DNA of 64,000 nucleotides from Citrobacter amalonaticus (GCF_001559075.2 NZ_CP014015.2:4588001-4652000); one strand, 5' to 3'; shown: positions 1 to 9,090, counted from the first letter of the stretch. Notes: generated by a model from the sequence alone, not told the origin. Made by a program: numbers and translations.

Positions 1-365
1 GGATCTATTTCGGTATGAAAGCGCCGATGATGCAGACGGATGAGGGACAGATCGAGGAGTCCTACTCCATCTCTGCGGGTCTGGATTTCCCGTCCGTCGG
101 CCCACAGCATGCGTACCTGAACAGCATTGGTCGCGCCGACTACGTGTCGATCACCGACGACGAAGCGCTGGACGCCTTTAAAACGCTCTGTTTGCACGAG
201 GGCATTATCCCGGCGCTCGAGTCGTCACACGCCCTGGCCCACGCGCTGAAAATGATGCGCGAGAACCCGGAAAAAGAGCAACTGCTGGTGGTTAACCTTT
301 CCGGTCGTGGCGACAAAGACATTTTCACGGTACACGATATTCTGAAAGCGCGAGGGGAAATCTGA
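1..365 (+). CDS. trpB: Tryptophan synthase beta chain, 3' end only
   Basis: Partial gene: the window opens inside it and the reading frame runs from base 3 to a TGA at 363-365. About 120 C-terminal residues are present of a family length near 397. TrpB is the PLP enzyme that joins indole and serine to make tryptophan, in an alpha2-beta2 complex with TrpA. The piece holds the NLSGRG segment whose serine contacts the PLP ring nitrogen (Ser377 in E. coli numbering) and the ALESSHA segment with the glutamate that stabilises the cofactor. The stop codon overlaps the trpA start (TGATG), the translational coupling typical of trp operons. The PLP lysine and glycine loop lie upstream of the window. 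Confidence 0.97.
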   Translation, partial: IYFGMKAPMMQTDEGQIEESYSISAGLDFPSVGPQHAYLNSIGRADYVSITDDEALDAFKTLCLHEGIIPALESSHALAHALKMMRENPEKEQLLVVNLSGRGDKDIFTVHDILKARGEI

Positions 366-1171
366 TGGAACGCTATGAAAGCTTGTTTGCACAACTGAAC
401 GATCGCAAGGAAGGTGCTTTTGTTCCCTTCGTGACCCTCGGCGACCCAGGCGTTGAGCAGTCGCTGAACATTATCGATGCTCTGATTGAGGCGGGTGCGG
501 ATGCGCTGGAGTTAGGGATCCCTTTCTCCGATCCGCTCGCTGATGGCCCGACCATTCAGAGCGCCACGCTGCGCGCATTTGCCGCTGGCGTCACGCCGAC
601 CCGCTGTTTTGAGATGCTGGCCGCCATCCGCGAAAAGCACCCGACTATTCCTATTGGCCTGCTGATGTACGCGAACCTGGTGTTCAGCAAAGGCATTGAC
701 GCGTTTTACGCGCAGTGTGAAAAAGTCGGCGTCGACTCCGTGCTGGTTGCCGACGTACCGATTGAAGAATCTGCGCCATTCCGTCAGGCCGCATTGCGCC
801 ACAACGTTGCGCCGATCTTCATCTGCCCGCCGAATGCCGATGATGACCTGCTGCGCCAGATCGCCTCTTATGGCCGGGGTTATACCTATCTGCTGTCGCG
901 CGCGGGCGTGACGGGCGCAGAAAATCGCGCCGCGCTGCCTTTACATCATCTGGTAGAGAAACTGAAAGAGTACAACGCCGCGCCGTCTTTGCAGGGCTTT
1001 GGTATTTCGGCGCCGGATCAGGTTTCCGCCGCCATTGACGCAGGCGCCGCTGGCGCAATCTCCGGTTCCGCGATCGTTAAAATCATTGAAAAGAACGTCG
1101 GACAACCTGAGCAGATGTTGGCTGAACTGAAGACATTCGTCAGCGGGTTAAAAGCCGCCACCCGCCGATAA
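365..1171 (+). CDS. trpA: Tryptophan synthase alpha chain
   Basis: A 268-residue TIM-barrel enzyme, the normal full length. It cleaves indole-3-glycerol phosphate to indole and glyceraldehyde 3-phosphate, and the indole is channelled to TrpB. The two catalytic acids are visible: Glu49 in DALELG and Asp60 in PLADGPT. The ATG overlaps the trpB stop by one base. It is the last gene of the trp operon and is followed within ten bases by a strong hairpin terminator (1180-1204). In E. coli yciGFE lies downstream; those genes are absent here and a diguanylate cyclase gene faces it instead. Confidence 0.98.
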   Translation: MERYESLFAQLNDRKEGAFVPFVTLGDPGVEQSLNIIDALIEAGADALELGIPFSDPLADGPTIQSATLRAFAAGVTPTRCFEMLAAIREKHPTIPIGLLMYANLVFSKGIDAFYAQCEKVGVDSVLVADVPIEESAPFRQAALRHNVAPIFICPPNADDDLLRQIASYGRGYTYLLSRAGVTGAENRAALPLHHLVEKLKEYNAAPSLQGFGISAPDQVSAAIDAGAAGAISGSAIVKIIEKNVGQPEQMLAELKTFVSGLKAATRR

Positions 1172-1179
1172 AACACCGG

Positions 1180-1209
1180 GACCGCCAGACTCGCACTGGC
1201 GGTCTCATT
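1180..1209 (+). terminator. trp operon terminator
   Basis: A perfect 9-bp stem (1180-1188 with 1196-1204, GACCGCCAG/CTGGCGGTC) closes a 7-base loop and is followed by a T-rich stretch. It starts 8 bases after the trpA stop. The convergent cyclase gene ends at 1208, so the hairpin may also stop leftward transcription. Confidence 0.85.
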
Positions 1210-2671
1210 ATTTGGCCTGCTTCATTTTGTACATCTCGCCATCCGCATACTGAATGGCATCATCAATTCCCTCATTCACTTCGGCAACCCCCCAGGAGAT
1301 GGAGAGCGGCACCAGCGTGTCCTGCACGATAAACTGATACGCATTGATTTGATGGGCGATACGTTCGGCGATGGCGACCGCATCGGCCGTTTTCGCGTGA
1401 TACAGTACAATCACGAATTCATCCCCTCCGGTGCGAATCACCAGATCGTCGCTGGTGCGGGTGTTGGACAACATCCGGTTGGCAATGATCTGTAGCGCTC
1501 TGTCCCCGGCGACGTGTCCCCAGGTATCGTTAATTGCCTTGAATTTATTGCAATCAACCAGCACCACCGAACAGTCAGAAAGATCCCGCCGCTTGATGAT
1601 GTCGAGAATTTTACGGTTGAAGCAGCCCGTCAACGAGTCGATGTAGATTTTCAGATCGCTCTCATTCAGCCAGGATTTTAACCCCATCATGATCAGTACA
1701 AAGAAGAACGGCGCCATCAGGATCAGCAGCCCCGCCTGAGTGTCATGCATCGCAAACCCGCTGAGCGAGATGGCGTAGTGAATGACATACTTTTCGGAGA
1801 GCACCTTGAAGGCGATTTCCGGGCGCTTCTTACACTCCCCCGTCAGACAAAGCGACTGCTGATTCAGAGTATTCACCAGCGAAACGTTCAGTCCGTGCGG
1901 CACCTGTCCATCGAAGGCATCGCGTAATGCCTCCTGAAGTTCCGGCTTCGCATGATCGTAAACCAGATAGCCTACGATATGGTCGGAGATCTCATTGCCA
2001 GAAAGGTCATAAATATAACTCACGACGCTGAAGGCTTTCTCATCCGTGATTTTATCGTCATAAAAATCCGTAGAGCTTAAGGCTTTCGTTTTGACGTTCT
2101 TTTCCAGCAGACGGGTGTAAAAATCGACGGGAGGAAGAAAGAAACTGGAAATATTACGCGCCATCTTCGATGAGTGATAATCAAACGCTTTAGCATCGGC
2201 GGGAGTGAACCAGTAAAAATAGCTTGCATCCTCGGCAATAACGTAGCGATGGGCATCGAAATTACCCGGATTAAGCGCGTTCACCCTGCCGCGAATAAAC
2301 TCAGCGGCGGTATACATACACAACGCGTTTAACGTCGGCTCACGCGCTACCATCGCACCCGTTGCGGAATGAATGCGTTTGCTGTCGGCGTTAATTCCCC
2401 AGGCCTCCCCACGGGGAGTCAATTGCGACATCTGGCCGCACTGGCCAGCGCTTTTAATCTGCCGATAGCGTACGCCGGTCGCATCCGCGATCATTTCATT
2501 ATCATTGAAGATATCGAGCATCCGCGTTTGCAGGCGGTTCATCCCTTCATTGACCGTCGCCAGTCGCTGCTCATAAATAATGAACAGGAAAAGCGACGTA
2601 AAAAGCAGCGTGATTAGCGCTGAAATAATAAGTGCCTGTCTGTTTCTTAAACTGTCCTGCACAATTTTCAC
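1208..2671 (-). CDS. Membrane-anchored diguanylate cyclase (GGDEF)
   Basis: About 487 residues. A membrane segment (about residues 11-33) is followed by a roughly 280-residue periplasmic sensor region with several cysteines, a second membrane segment (about 315-337) and a cytoplasmic GGDEF domain. The active-site motif GGDEF is intact at residues 415-419, so cyclic-di-GMP synthesis is expected. The RxxD inhibitory site is not canonical: the four residues at the expected position read TSDD, with the arginine one place too early. GTG at 2671 is preferred as start because AGGGTG lies five bases upstream; TTG at 2674 is the alternative. I do not recognise a named E. coli orthologue. It lies 75 bases downstream of a small unknown gene on the same strand. 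Confidence 0.85.
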   Translation of the reverse strand: MKIVQDSLRNRQALIISALITLLFTSLFLFIIYEQRLATVNEGMNRLQTRMLDIFNDNEMIADATGVRYRQIKSAGQCGQMSQLTPRGEAWGINADSKRIHSATGAMVAREPTLNALCMYTAAEFIRGRVNALNPGNFDAHRYVIAEDASYFYWFTPADAKAFDYHSSKMARNISSFFLPPVDFYTRLLEKNVKTKALSSTDFYDDKITDEKAFSVVSYIYDLSGNEISDHIVGYLVYDHAKPELQEALRDAFDGQVPHGLNVSLVNTLNQQSLCLTGECKKRPEIAFKVLSEKYVIHYAISLSGFAMHDTQAGLLILMAPFFFVLIMMGLKSWLNESDLKIYIDSLTGCFNRKILDIIKRRDLSDCSVVLVDCNKFKAINDTWGHVAGDRALQIIANRMLSNTRTSDDLVIRTGGDEFVIVLYHAKTADAVAIAERIAHQINAYQFIVQDTLVPLSISWGVAEVNEGIDDAIQYADGEMYKMKQAK

Positions 2672-2746
2672 CAAGGCACCCTGAGCATCAACACGCTGTT
2701 ATCACTACGGTATTCGATTTCACCCACGCAGTACAGGTCAGAACGG

Positions 2747-3022
2747 TTAATCATCCCCTTCTATCAGATAACCCGCATGACGAATGGCAGTGCGGCAATC
2801 GCTCACGCCAGCGGCGTATCCGGCCTCAATTTCACACACCGGACTGGCGCTACAAGAGGGTAAGCGGATGGGCGTGGCGAGCGCTTTCTCCAGCGAGTCA
2901 ATTTTGCGCATCGCTTCCAGTAACGATCGTGAGACCTGCAGATAAAACAGGCTGTTTTCACCCGTCGGTGACTGCTCAAGCGCCGCGATTTTTTGTTCCA
3001 GCAAAGACGGTGTTAATTTCAT
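2747..3022 (-). CDS. Small uncharacterised protein, 91 aa
   Basis: Soluble 91-residue protein with no signal peptide or membrane segment. The first half is predicted helical (a leucine/glutamate-rich stretch up to about residue 48), followed by a central region with three cysteines (two in a PSCSASPVC-type segment, one in SDCRTAI). I do not recognise the family. The SDCRTAIRHAGY-like tail resembles short proteins common in enterobacterial phages, but this is only an impression. It sits just upstream of the diguanylate cyclase on the same strand and may share its transcript. The ATG has only a weak GTGAG-type ribosome site, so the start is not secure. Confidence 0.55.
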   Translation of the reverse strand: MKLTPSLLEQKIAALEQSPTGENSLFYLQVSRSLLEAMRKIDSLEKALATPIRLPSCSASPVCEIEAGYAAGVSDCRTAIRHAGYLIEGDD

Positions 3023-3081
3023 GATGCAATACTCACAGAGCGTGCCTGTTAGAAAAGATAGCAGTTCTGTTCGCGGCGCAT

Positions 3082-3108
3082 AAAAAAAGCGGGCTAAAGG
3101 CGCCCGCT
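3082..3108 (-). terminator. ompW terminator
   Basis: Stem 3088-3094 with 3102-3108 (AGCGGGC/GCCCGCT), loop of 7. Read leftward it is followed by a run of seven T. It lies 21 bases beyond the ompW stop. Confidence 0.88.
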
Positions 3109-3128
3109 TTTATTTGTTGTGACTTTTT

Positions 3129-3767
3129 TTAGAAACGGTAACCCGCTGAGAACATAAACACCCACGGATCGAGGCGAATATCGTCATGCTGCTTAACACC
3201 ACCCAGCTTGTAGTCCGCGGTGGTATCGATATCCATGTACCAGACTGACATGTTAATCAGCCAGTCACGGTTGATCAGATAGTCCATCCCGACCTGACCT
3301 GCTGCACCCCAGGAATCTTTAAGACTCAAATCGGAAACGCCGGTCTCTTTGCCATTCTTATTGACGTCAGTATTAAAGAAGGTCGTGTAGTTAACCCCAA
3401 CACCGACATACGGACGCAGCTTGCTGCTGGAATCACCGAAATACCACTGCGCCATCAGGGTTGGCGGCAGGTGATGAACGGTGGCGATATCACCGGTCAA
3501 CTGCGTGCCCACTTTATGGCGGAATGGCGTCGCCGCCAGCAGTTCAACACCGATATTTTCGGTCGCCATGTAAGTGAATGTCAGACCCAGCTGCGTGTCG
3601 TTACTGACGTTAAAGCCGCCTAAATGGCCTAAGGTGCCGTCCGCGCCTTCCGTCGGTCTTACCGTCGCCGAACCGGCGCGAATAAAGAACTCGCCAGCTT
3701 CATGCGCATAAACGCTGCCAGAGAGAAGAGTACTTACTGCCAATGCCGCCACTGTTAACTTTTTCAT
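3129..3767 (-). CDS. ompW: Outer membrane protein W
   Basis: Full-length 212-residue OmpW, an eight-stranded beta-barrel of the outer membrane with a hydrophobic lateral channel; in E. coli it is the colicin S4 receptor and is linked to adaptation to anaerobic growth. A signal peptide of about 21 residues ends in SGSVYA before HEAGEFF. The mature part shows alternating strand patterns and the C-terminal aromatic F of barrel proteins (SAGYRF). Upstream there is a near-perfect FNR box and a matching -10, consistent with known FNR control of ompW. A hairpin terminator follows the gene. Confidence 0.98.
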   Translation of the reverse strand: MKKLTVAALAVSTLLSGSVYAHEAGEFFIRAGSATVRPTEGADGTLGHLGGFNVSNDTQLGLTFTYMATENIGVELLAATPFRHKVGTQLTGDIATVHHLPPTLMAQWYFGDSSSKLRPYVGVGVNYTTFFNTDVNKNGKETGVSDLSLKDSWGAAGQVGMDYLINRDWLINMSVWYMDIDTTADYKLGGVKQHDDIRLDPWVFMFSAGYRF

Positions 3768-3843
3768 ACCCGCTCCATCGTTATGGTTATAAATGCGTCA
3801 CGAATATACCTACATTGGAGTAATAAGTGATCTAACCTGGATC

Positions 3844-3884
3844 ACATTAGGCCGTGTAATTTAACATTTATTGATCCAGATTAA
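3844..3884 (-). promoter_or_regulatory. ompW promoter with FNR site
   Basis: TTGATCCAGATTAA at 3871-3884 matches the FNR consensus (TTGAT-N4-ATCAA) at 9 of 10 positions. On the minus strand a -10 hexamer TAATGT lies at 3844-3849. This puts the FNR centre close to -41 from a start near 3837, the geometry of a class II FNR-activated promoter. The remaining bases up to yciC (3885-4125) are AT-rich and hold no gene; I see no second regulatory site there. Confidence 0.72.
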
Positions 3885-4125
3885 GTTAGAAGTAGCATTC
3901 AAAATCCTGGTTATTCCTGTTCAGATCAATTTTGCAATATTTACAAGGTGAAAGTATTTTCTTAATTTTTGTGGCGGCAACGTCATCACGCTGTGGATTT
4001 GTTGTTCAAATTACTCTGGCTTTACAAAGATATGCTTTTCCATACACCCCTTGATGCTGCCACTGCGCAGTTATCCAGGGTACAATTGACCGCTTAACAA
4101 CACCTGCAGAACTCAAGGAGAGTGC

Positions 4126-4869
4126 ATGTCTATCACGGCGCAGTCCGTATACCGTGACACCGGGAATTTTTTCCGTAATCAATTTTTAACCATCCTGCTG
4201 ATCTCGCTGCTGTGCGCGTTCATCACGGTGGTATTAGGGCATGCCTTCTCACCCAGCGATGCGCAGATTGCGCAACTGAGTGAAGGGGATCATCTTGCGG
4301 GAAGCGTGGGTTTGTTCGAACTGGTGCAAAACATGACGCCGGAGCAGCAGCAGATCCTGTTGCGCGCCTCGGCAGCGTCCACCTTTTCAGGACTGATTGG
4401 TAATGCCGTCCTGGCCGGTGGCGTACTGCTGATGATTCAGTTAATTTCAGCGGGTCATCGCGTCAGCGCCCTGCGCGCGATCGGTGCCAGTGCGCCGATC
4501 CTGCCGCGTCTGTTCATCCTGATTTTACTGACCACCCTGCTGGTACAGCTCGGGATTATGCTGGTCGTGGTACCAGGCATCCTGTTGGCTATCCTGCTGG
4601 CGCTTGCGCCGATTATGCTGGTGCAGGATAAAATGGGTGTTTTCGCCGCAATGCGCAACAGTATGCGTCTGGCGTGGTCTAATATGCGACTGGTCGCCCC
4701 GGCGGTGATGGGCTGGCTGCTGGCAAAAACGCTACTGTTGCTGTTTGCCTCCAGCTTCGCCGCCCTTGACCCTAACGTTGGCGCCGTTATCGCGAATACG
4801 TTGAGCAATCTGATCTCCGCCATATTGCTCATCTACCTGTTCCGTCTGTATATGTTGATTCGCCAATAA
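4126..4869 (+). CDS. yciC: UPF0259 inner membrane protein YciC
   Basis: 247-residue polytopic membrane protein of the UPF0259/YciC family, about six hydrophobic segments, the same length as the E. coli protein. In E. coli YciC is one of several paralogous-fold proteins reported to affect cyclopropane and envelope phenotypes, but its biochemical role is not settled. The ATG is preceded by AAGGAGAG at good spacing. It heads a probable yciC-yciB transcript (55-base gap, no terminator between). Confidence 0.95.
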   Translation: MSITAQSVYRDTGNFFRNQFLTILLISLLCAFITVVLGHAFSPSDAQIAQLSEGDHLAGSVGLFELVQNMTPEQQQILLRASAASTFSGLIGNAVLAGGVLLMIQLISAGHRVSALRAIGASAPILPRLFILILLTTLLVQLGIMLVVVPGILLAILLALAPIMLVQDKMGVFAAMRNSMRLAWSNMRLVAPAVMGWLLAKTLLLLFASSFAALDPNVGAVIANTLSNLISAILLIYLFRLYMLIRQ

Positions 4870-4924
4870 CCCTGTCTGCGTCGCCGGCAGAAATGCCCGA
4901 CGCGTTTGATTACGGAATCGAAGA

Positions 4925-5464
4925 ATGAAGCAGTTTCTTGATTTTTTACCGCTGGTGGTCTTCTTTGTTTTTTACAAAGTGTATGACATCTATGCGGCCA
5001 CCTCGGCGCTCATTGTCGCAACGGCTATCGTGCTCATCTACAGTTGGGTCCGCTATCGCAAAGTTGAAAAAATGGCGCTGATCACCTTTGTTCTGGTAGC
5101 CGTGTTCGGCGGGTTGACCATCTTCTTCCATAACGATGAATTTATTAAATGGAAGGTGACGGTGATTTACGGCCTGTTTGCCGGTGCGCTTCTGGTTAGC
5201 CAGTGGATCATGAAAAAACCGCTGATCCAGCGCATGCTGGGTAAAGAACTGACGCTGCCGCAGCCGGTCTGGTCGAAGCTCAACCTCGCGTGGGCCATCT
5301 TCTTTATTCTGTGTGGGCTTGCCAATATCTACATCGCCTTCTGGCTGCCGCAAAATATCTGGGTGAACTTTAAGGTATTCGGCCTCACCGCGCTGACGCT
5401 GATCTTTACCCTGCTGAGTGGCGTCTATATCTATCGCCATCTCCCGCAAGAAGACAAATCGTAA
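4925..5464 (+). CDS. yciB: Inner membrane-spanning protein YciB (septation protein A family)
   Basis: 179 residues, full length, with five hydrophobic segments (about 4-20, 24-41, 50-67, 77-92, 121-138, with a final one near 150-168). The family (IspA/YciB) is linked to cell envelope synthesis and division in E. coli and to septation in Shigella. It follows yciC with a 55-base gap and ends at a strong terminator. In E. coli yciA comes next; here a siderophore receptor gene lies between. Confidence 0.95.
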   Translation: MKQFLDFLPLVVFFVFYKVYDIYAATSALIVATAIVLIYSWVRYRKVEKMALITFVLVAVFGGLTIFFHNDEFIKWKVTVIYGLFAGALLVSQWIMKKPLIQRMLGKELTLPQPVWSKLNLAWAIFFILCGLANIYIAFWLPQNIWVNFKVFGLTALTLIFTLLSGVYIYRHLPQEDKS

Positions 5465-5475
5465 ACGCCCATCAG

Positions 5476-5503
5476 ACCAGGCCTATGGGCCTGGTTTTGC
5501 TTT
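5476..5503 (+). terminator. yciCB terminator
   Basis: Eight-bp perfect stem ACCAGGCC/GGCCTGGT (5476-5483 with 5488-5495), tetraloop TATG, then TTTGCTTT. Confidence 0.88.
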
Positions 5504-5580
5504 CTGCACAATCCCTGACGTACTTACCCGAAATTGCATGAATCATGAAGATATTATGGAGATTGCCTTCATAACATTGT

Positions 5581-5599
5581 AATGATAATAATTATCATT
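5581..5599 (+). promoter_or_regulatory. Fur box upstream of the siderophore receptor
   Basis: A perfect 9-1-9 palindrome, AATGATAAT-A-ATTATCATT, containing the 7-1-7 Fur heptamer pair TGATAAT/ATTATCA. It lies 42 bases before the receptor start, where iron-bound Fur would block the promoter. Confidence 0.85.
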
Positions 5600-5640
5600 G
5601 ATATTCCGTATCGCATTTTAAACAATATGGATGTCAGTTG

Positions 5641-7827
5641 ATGAATACGATAACAAAAATTTCTCCACGCCCTCTGGCGCTTTTGATTGCCACAGCATTA
5701 AGCGGAAATGCATTCGCCGCAGACGACGTCATGAATGACGGTGAAACGATGGTCGTCCAGGCCACCGCCGAAGAAGCCCTCAAGCAGCAACCCGGCGTTT
5801 CTATTATCACCGCCAAAGACATTGAAAAATCCCCGCCGGTCAACGACCTCTCCGATATTATTCGCACCATGCCCGGTGTGAACCTGACGGGCAACAGCGC
5901 CAGCGGCAGTCGGGGAAATAACCGTCAGATTGATATTCGCGGCATGGGTCCGGAAAACACGCTGATCCTGATTGACGGCGTGCCGGTCACCTCGCGAAAC
6001 TCAGTACGCTATAGCTGGCGCGGCGAGCGTGATACCCGTGGTGATACAAACTGGGTACCGGCGGAGATGGTCGAACGTATTGAAGTTCTGCGCGGCCCAG
6101 CAGCGGCACGTTACGGTTCCGGTGCGGCGGGTGGCGTCGTCAATATCATCACTAAACAGCCAACGAACGACTGGCATGGCTCGCTGTCTCTTTATACCAA
6201 CCAGCCCGAGAACAGCAAAGAAGGTGCCACCAAACGTGCGAACTTCAATCTGAGCGGTCCGCTCATTGACGATGTTCTCACCATGCGTCTGTACGGCAAC
6301 ATCAACAAAACCGACGCCGATGCGGCGGATATTAATACTCAGCAAAATGGATCCTATGCCGCAGGGCGCGAAGGGGTACGCAATAAAGACATCAACGCCC
6401 TACTCTCCTGGAAACTGACGCCACAGCAAATTGTGGATTTCGACTACAGCTACAGCCGTCAGGGTAATATCTATGCCGGAGATACGCAGTACAGCAACAG
6501 CAACGTCAGTCCTGACGGGCTGGTCAGTACCCTCTACGGCGATGAAACCAACCGGATGTATCGTCAGTCGTGGGGACTGACGCATAACGGCATCTGGGAC
6601 TGGGGACAGTCCAAATTCGGCGTCTACTACGAAAAAACCAACAATACCCGAATGCAGGAAGGCTCGACCGGTAGAGTGGAAGGGATGATCAATAACACCG
6701 AATACGCCACCAGCCGCCTGGAATCCTATCGTTCTTCCGGAGAACTCAACATCCCTGTCTTCTGGCTGGTTGATCAAACCCTGACGCTGGGTGCGGAGTG
6801 GAACCGTGACGAACTCAACGATCCGGCGTCTATGCAGGCCACCAGCGCATCCGGCGTGCAGATTGGCAATGTCTCCGGTGATGCCTCCAGTCGCAGCACC
6901 AAAAATAGCGCCACGCTCACCGGTATCTATCTGGAAGATAATATCGAAGCGCGGCCTGGCACGGATATTATTCCGGGGATCCGTTTTGACTATCACGATG
7001 AATTTGGCAGCAACTGGAGCCCCAGTCTGAATATGTCGCAGGAACTGGGCGATCTGTTCAAGCTGAAAGCCGGGATTGCGCGCGTCTTTAAAGCGCCAAA
7101 CCTGTATCAGTCCAGCGAGGGATATTTGCTCTCCACGCGCGGCAACGGCTGTCCAAATACGATCGCCACCGGCAGTTGTTATCTGCTGGGCAATCCGGAT
7201 CTGGACCCGGAAATCAGTATTAACAAAGAGATCGGTCTGGAATTTAATTACGCTGGCTGGGATGCGGGAATCACCTGGTTCCGTAACGACTATAAGAACA
7301 AGATTGTCGCCGGGACCGATATTATCGGTTACGCCTCCAACGGGAATAACATCCTGCAATGGGAAAATGGCGGCAAAGCGATTGTCGAAGGTCTGGAAGG
7401 TAACGTGGTGATCCCGCTGGTGCCGGAGACGTTAAGCTGGCGCACCAACGCGACGTATATGATCAAATCCGAGAACAAGGACACCGGTAACCCGCTCTCC
7501 GTGATCCCGAAATACACCATTAATACCCTGCTCGACTGGCAGGTGAACGACAAGCTCTCCACGCAGCTACAGTGGACGCAGTACGGTCGACAAAAACCGC
7601 GCGAGTATGCTGAAACGCGCAATGAGACGGGTGCCATGTCGGATAAGGAAATTGGTGCCTATGCGGTTGTCGGACTCGGCGCTAATTACCAGATGACGAA
7701 AAATCTTCGCCTGAACGCCGGGATCAGCAACCTGTTCGACAAGCAGATCTATCGTGAAAACGATGGCGCCTCAACCTATAACGAACCCGGACGCGCTTAC
7801 TATGCGGGCGTAACGATGTCATTCTAA
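5641..7827 (+). CDS. TonB-dependent catecholate siderophore receptor, FepA/IroN type
   Basis: A 728-residue outer membrane receptor. A signal peptide ends near SGNAFA (residue 26), a TonB box of type ETMVV lies near residues 35-40, then comes the plug domain (to about 180) and a 22-strand barrel ending in VTMSF. The plug text (LSDIIRTMPGVNLTG, RGNNRQIDIRGMGPENT) and the disulphide loop with CPNTI...GSC read closest to IroN, then FepA; expected ligands are ferric enterobactin or its salmochelin-type derivatives (family knowledge). ATG 5641 is chosen over the in-frame TTG at 5638. A Fur box lies upstream and tonB lies downstream. E. coli has no gene here. It stands alone, without siderophore synthesis or permease genes. 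Confidence 0.93.
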   Translation: MNTITKISPRPLALLIATALSGNAFAADDVMNDGETMVVQATAEEALKQQPGVSIITAKDIEKSPPVNDLSDIIRTMPGVNLTGNSASGSRGNNRQIDIRGMGPENTLILIDGVPVTSRNSVRYSWRGERDTRGDTNWVPAEMVERIEVLRGPAAARYGSGAAGGVVNIITKQPTNDWHGSLSLYTNQPENSKEGATKRANFNLSGPLIDDVLTMRLYGNINKTDADAADINTQQNGSYAAGREGVRNKDINALLSWKLTPQQIVDFDYSYSRQGNIYAGDTQYSNSNVSPDGLVSTLYGDETNRMYRQSWGLTHNGIWDWGQSKFGVYYEKTNNTRMQEGSTGRVEGMINNTEYATSRLESYRSSGELNIPVFWLVDQTLTLGAEWNRDELNDPASMQATSASGVQIGNVSGDASSRSTKNSATLTGIYLEDNIEARPGTDIIPGIRFDYHDEFGSNWSPSLNMSQELGDLFKLKAGIARVFKAPNLYQSSEGYLLSTRGNGCPNTIATGSCYLLGNPDLDPEISINKEIGLEFNYAGWDAGITWFRNDYKNKIVAGTDIIGYASNGNNILQWENGGKAIVEGLEGNVVIPLVPETLSWRTNATYMIKSENKDTGNPLSVIPKYTINTLLDWQVNDKLSTQLQWTQYGRQKPREYAETRNETGAMSDKEIGAYAVVGLGANYQMTKNLRLNAGISNLFDKQIYRENDGASTYNEPGRAYYAGVTMSF

Positions 7828-7833
7828 TCACCC

Positions 7834-7860
7834 AAACGCCCGTCTCGCGGGCGTTTCCCC
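7834..7860 (+). terminator. Siderophore receptor terminator
   Basis: Nine-bp stem AAACGCCCG/CGGGCGTTT (7834-7842 with 7848-7856), loop of five. The tail TTTCCCC is only weakly T-rich. Confidence 0.75.
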
Positions 7861-7926
7861 TCTGTTCTCCATGTTAAAATCATAGTAGCATCGCGGCTGG
7901 AATTTTTTTCTACAGTCGGTTTTACA

Positions 7927-8325
7927 ATGACAACAACAATTCACGCCCCGCAGGGCGAACTGGTTTTACGCACACTGGCTATGCCTGCCGATACCAATGC
8001 CAACGGTGATATTTTTGGCGGCTGGCTGATGTCGCAGATGGATATTGGCGGTGCCATTCAGGCCAAAGAGATTGCCCATGGTCGCGTGGTGACCGTCCGC
8101 GTGGAAGGAATGAGCTTCCTGCGCCCGGTCGCCGTCGGCGACGTGGTGTGCTGCTACGCCCGTTGCGTGAAGCGCGGAACCACTTCCGTCAGCATCAATA
8201 TTGAAGTCTGGGTGAAGAAAGTGGCGTCAGAGCCGATTGGCCAGCGCTACAAAGCGACAGAAGCGCTGTTTATCTACGTCGCGGTGGATCCGGACGGTAA
8301 ACCCCGCCCGCTTCCGGCGCAATAA
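7927..8325 (+). CDS. yciA: Acyl-CoA thioesterase YciA
   Basis: 132-residue hot-dog fold thioesterase, full length. It hydrolyses a broad range of acyl-CoAs to free acid and CoA in the cytoplasm and works as a hexamer in characterised homologues. The conserved block NANGDIFGGWLMSQMD near residues 24-39 holds the catalytic aspartate, and the RVEGMSFLRPVAVGD segment is the usual second strand block. It is convergent with tonB and shares a bidirectional terminator with it. Confidence 0.97.
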   Translation: MTTTIHAPQGELVLRTLAMPADTNANGDIFGGWLMSQMDIGGAIQAKEIAHGRVVTVRVEGMSFLRPVAVGDVVCCYARCVKRGTTSVSINIEVWVKKVASEPIGQRYKATEALFIYVAVDPDGKPRPLPAQ

Positions 8326-8331
8326 TGACAA

Positions 8332-8356
8332 AAAAGCCTCCATTGTGGAGGCTTTT
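8332..8356. terminator. Bidirectional yciA/tonB terminator
   Basis: Eleven-bp perfect stem AAAAGCCTCCA/TGGAGGCTTTT with loop TTG. The A-run on one side and T-run on the other serve both convergent genes. Confidence 0.92.
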
Positions 8357-8373
8357 CTCTTAGCGCGTCACGA

Positions 8374-9090
8374 TCACTCGATTTGCGTGGTGCCGTTCAG
8401 GCGGAAGACGATATTCACGACCAGCCCTGAACCCGGTTTACCGGCTTCATAGCGCCATCTGCGCATCGCATTCTTCACTTCACGTTCAAACATGTTGGCC
8501 GGTTGCGCTGATACGATTTGTACGTTGTCCACCCGGCCATCGGCCGTGACATCAAACTTCACTTTTACCCGCCCCTCAATGCGTAATGCCTGGGCGCGCG
8601 CCGGATACTGCGGCTGGTTACGCGTCAACGCCCGTGGACCTGCCGGAACACTCACCGTCGGCTTACTGGTTGCCGGCGCGGTGCTGGTGGCCGGACGCGA
8701 AGGCGCGGTGTTCTCAAACGGCGACGCCTGGCGCGGCTCGGCAGGTTTAACATCACGCTTCGGCTGCTCCTGCACCTTTTTCACCGGCTTCGGTTTTGGC
8801 TTGGGTTTAGGCTTCGGTTTCTCGATAACAATCGGCGCCTCTTTGGGCGGTTCGGGAATCGGCTCCGGCTCGGGTTCAGGCTCGACAATCGGTTCCGGCG
8901 GCGGCTGGACCGCCTGCGGTGGTTCCAGGTCGGCTGGCGAAACCATCGTTACGGAGATGGGCTGCGCAGGGGCAGGCAGTTCAATAACCTGATGTACCGA
9001 GGTATACAAGAGTCCCGCCACTAAAGCGCCATGAATGCCAACGGAGAGTAACGTCGGCCAGGGGAAGCGACGAGGTAAATCAAGGGTCAT
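8374..9090 (-). CDS. tonB: Energy transducer TonB
   Basis: 238 residues from the MTLDLPRRF start used in E. coli. TonB spans the inner membrane with ExbB/ExbD and passes proton-motive energy to outer membrane receptors such as the one encoded at 5641. The N-terminal helix (about 12-32) carries the conserved Ser16 and His20. A Pro-Glu repeat region and a Pro-Lys repeat region (about 65-105) form the periplasm-spanning rod, and the C-terminal domain (about 150-238) has the usual YPARAQALRIEG block. In-frame ATGs at 9099 and 9141 exist; 9141 overlaps the promoter and is unlikely, 9099 would add three residues. Confidence 0.96.
   Translation of the reverse strand: MTLDLPRRFPWPTLLSVGIHGALVAGLLYTSVHQVIELPAPAQPISVTMVSPADLEPPQAVQPPPEPIVEPEPEPEPIPEPPKEAPIVIEKPKPKPKPKPKPVKKVQEQPKRDVKPAEPRQASPFENTAPSRPATSTAPATSKPTVSVPAGPRALTRNQPQYPARAQALRIEGRVKVKFDVTADGRVDNVQIVSAQPANMFEREVKNAMRRWRYEAGKPGSGLVVNIVFRLNGTTQIE

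Noticed and set aside
6400..7359. 319-codon open frame antisense to the siderophore receptor gene
   Set aside because: A shadow of the GC-rich codon pattern of the receptor; no ribosome site and no protein-like domain, while the sense frame is an obvious receptor.
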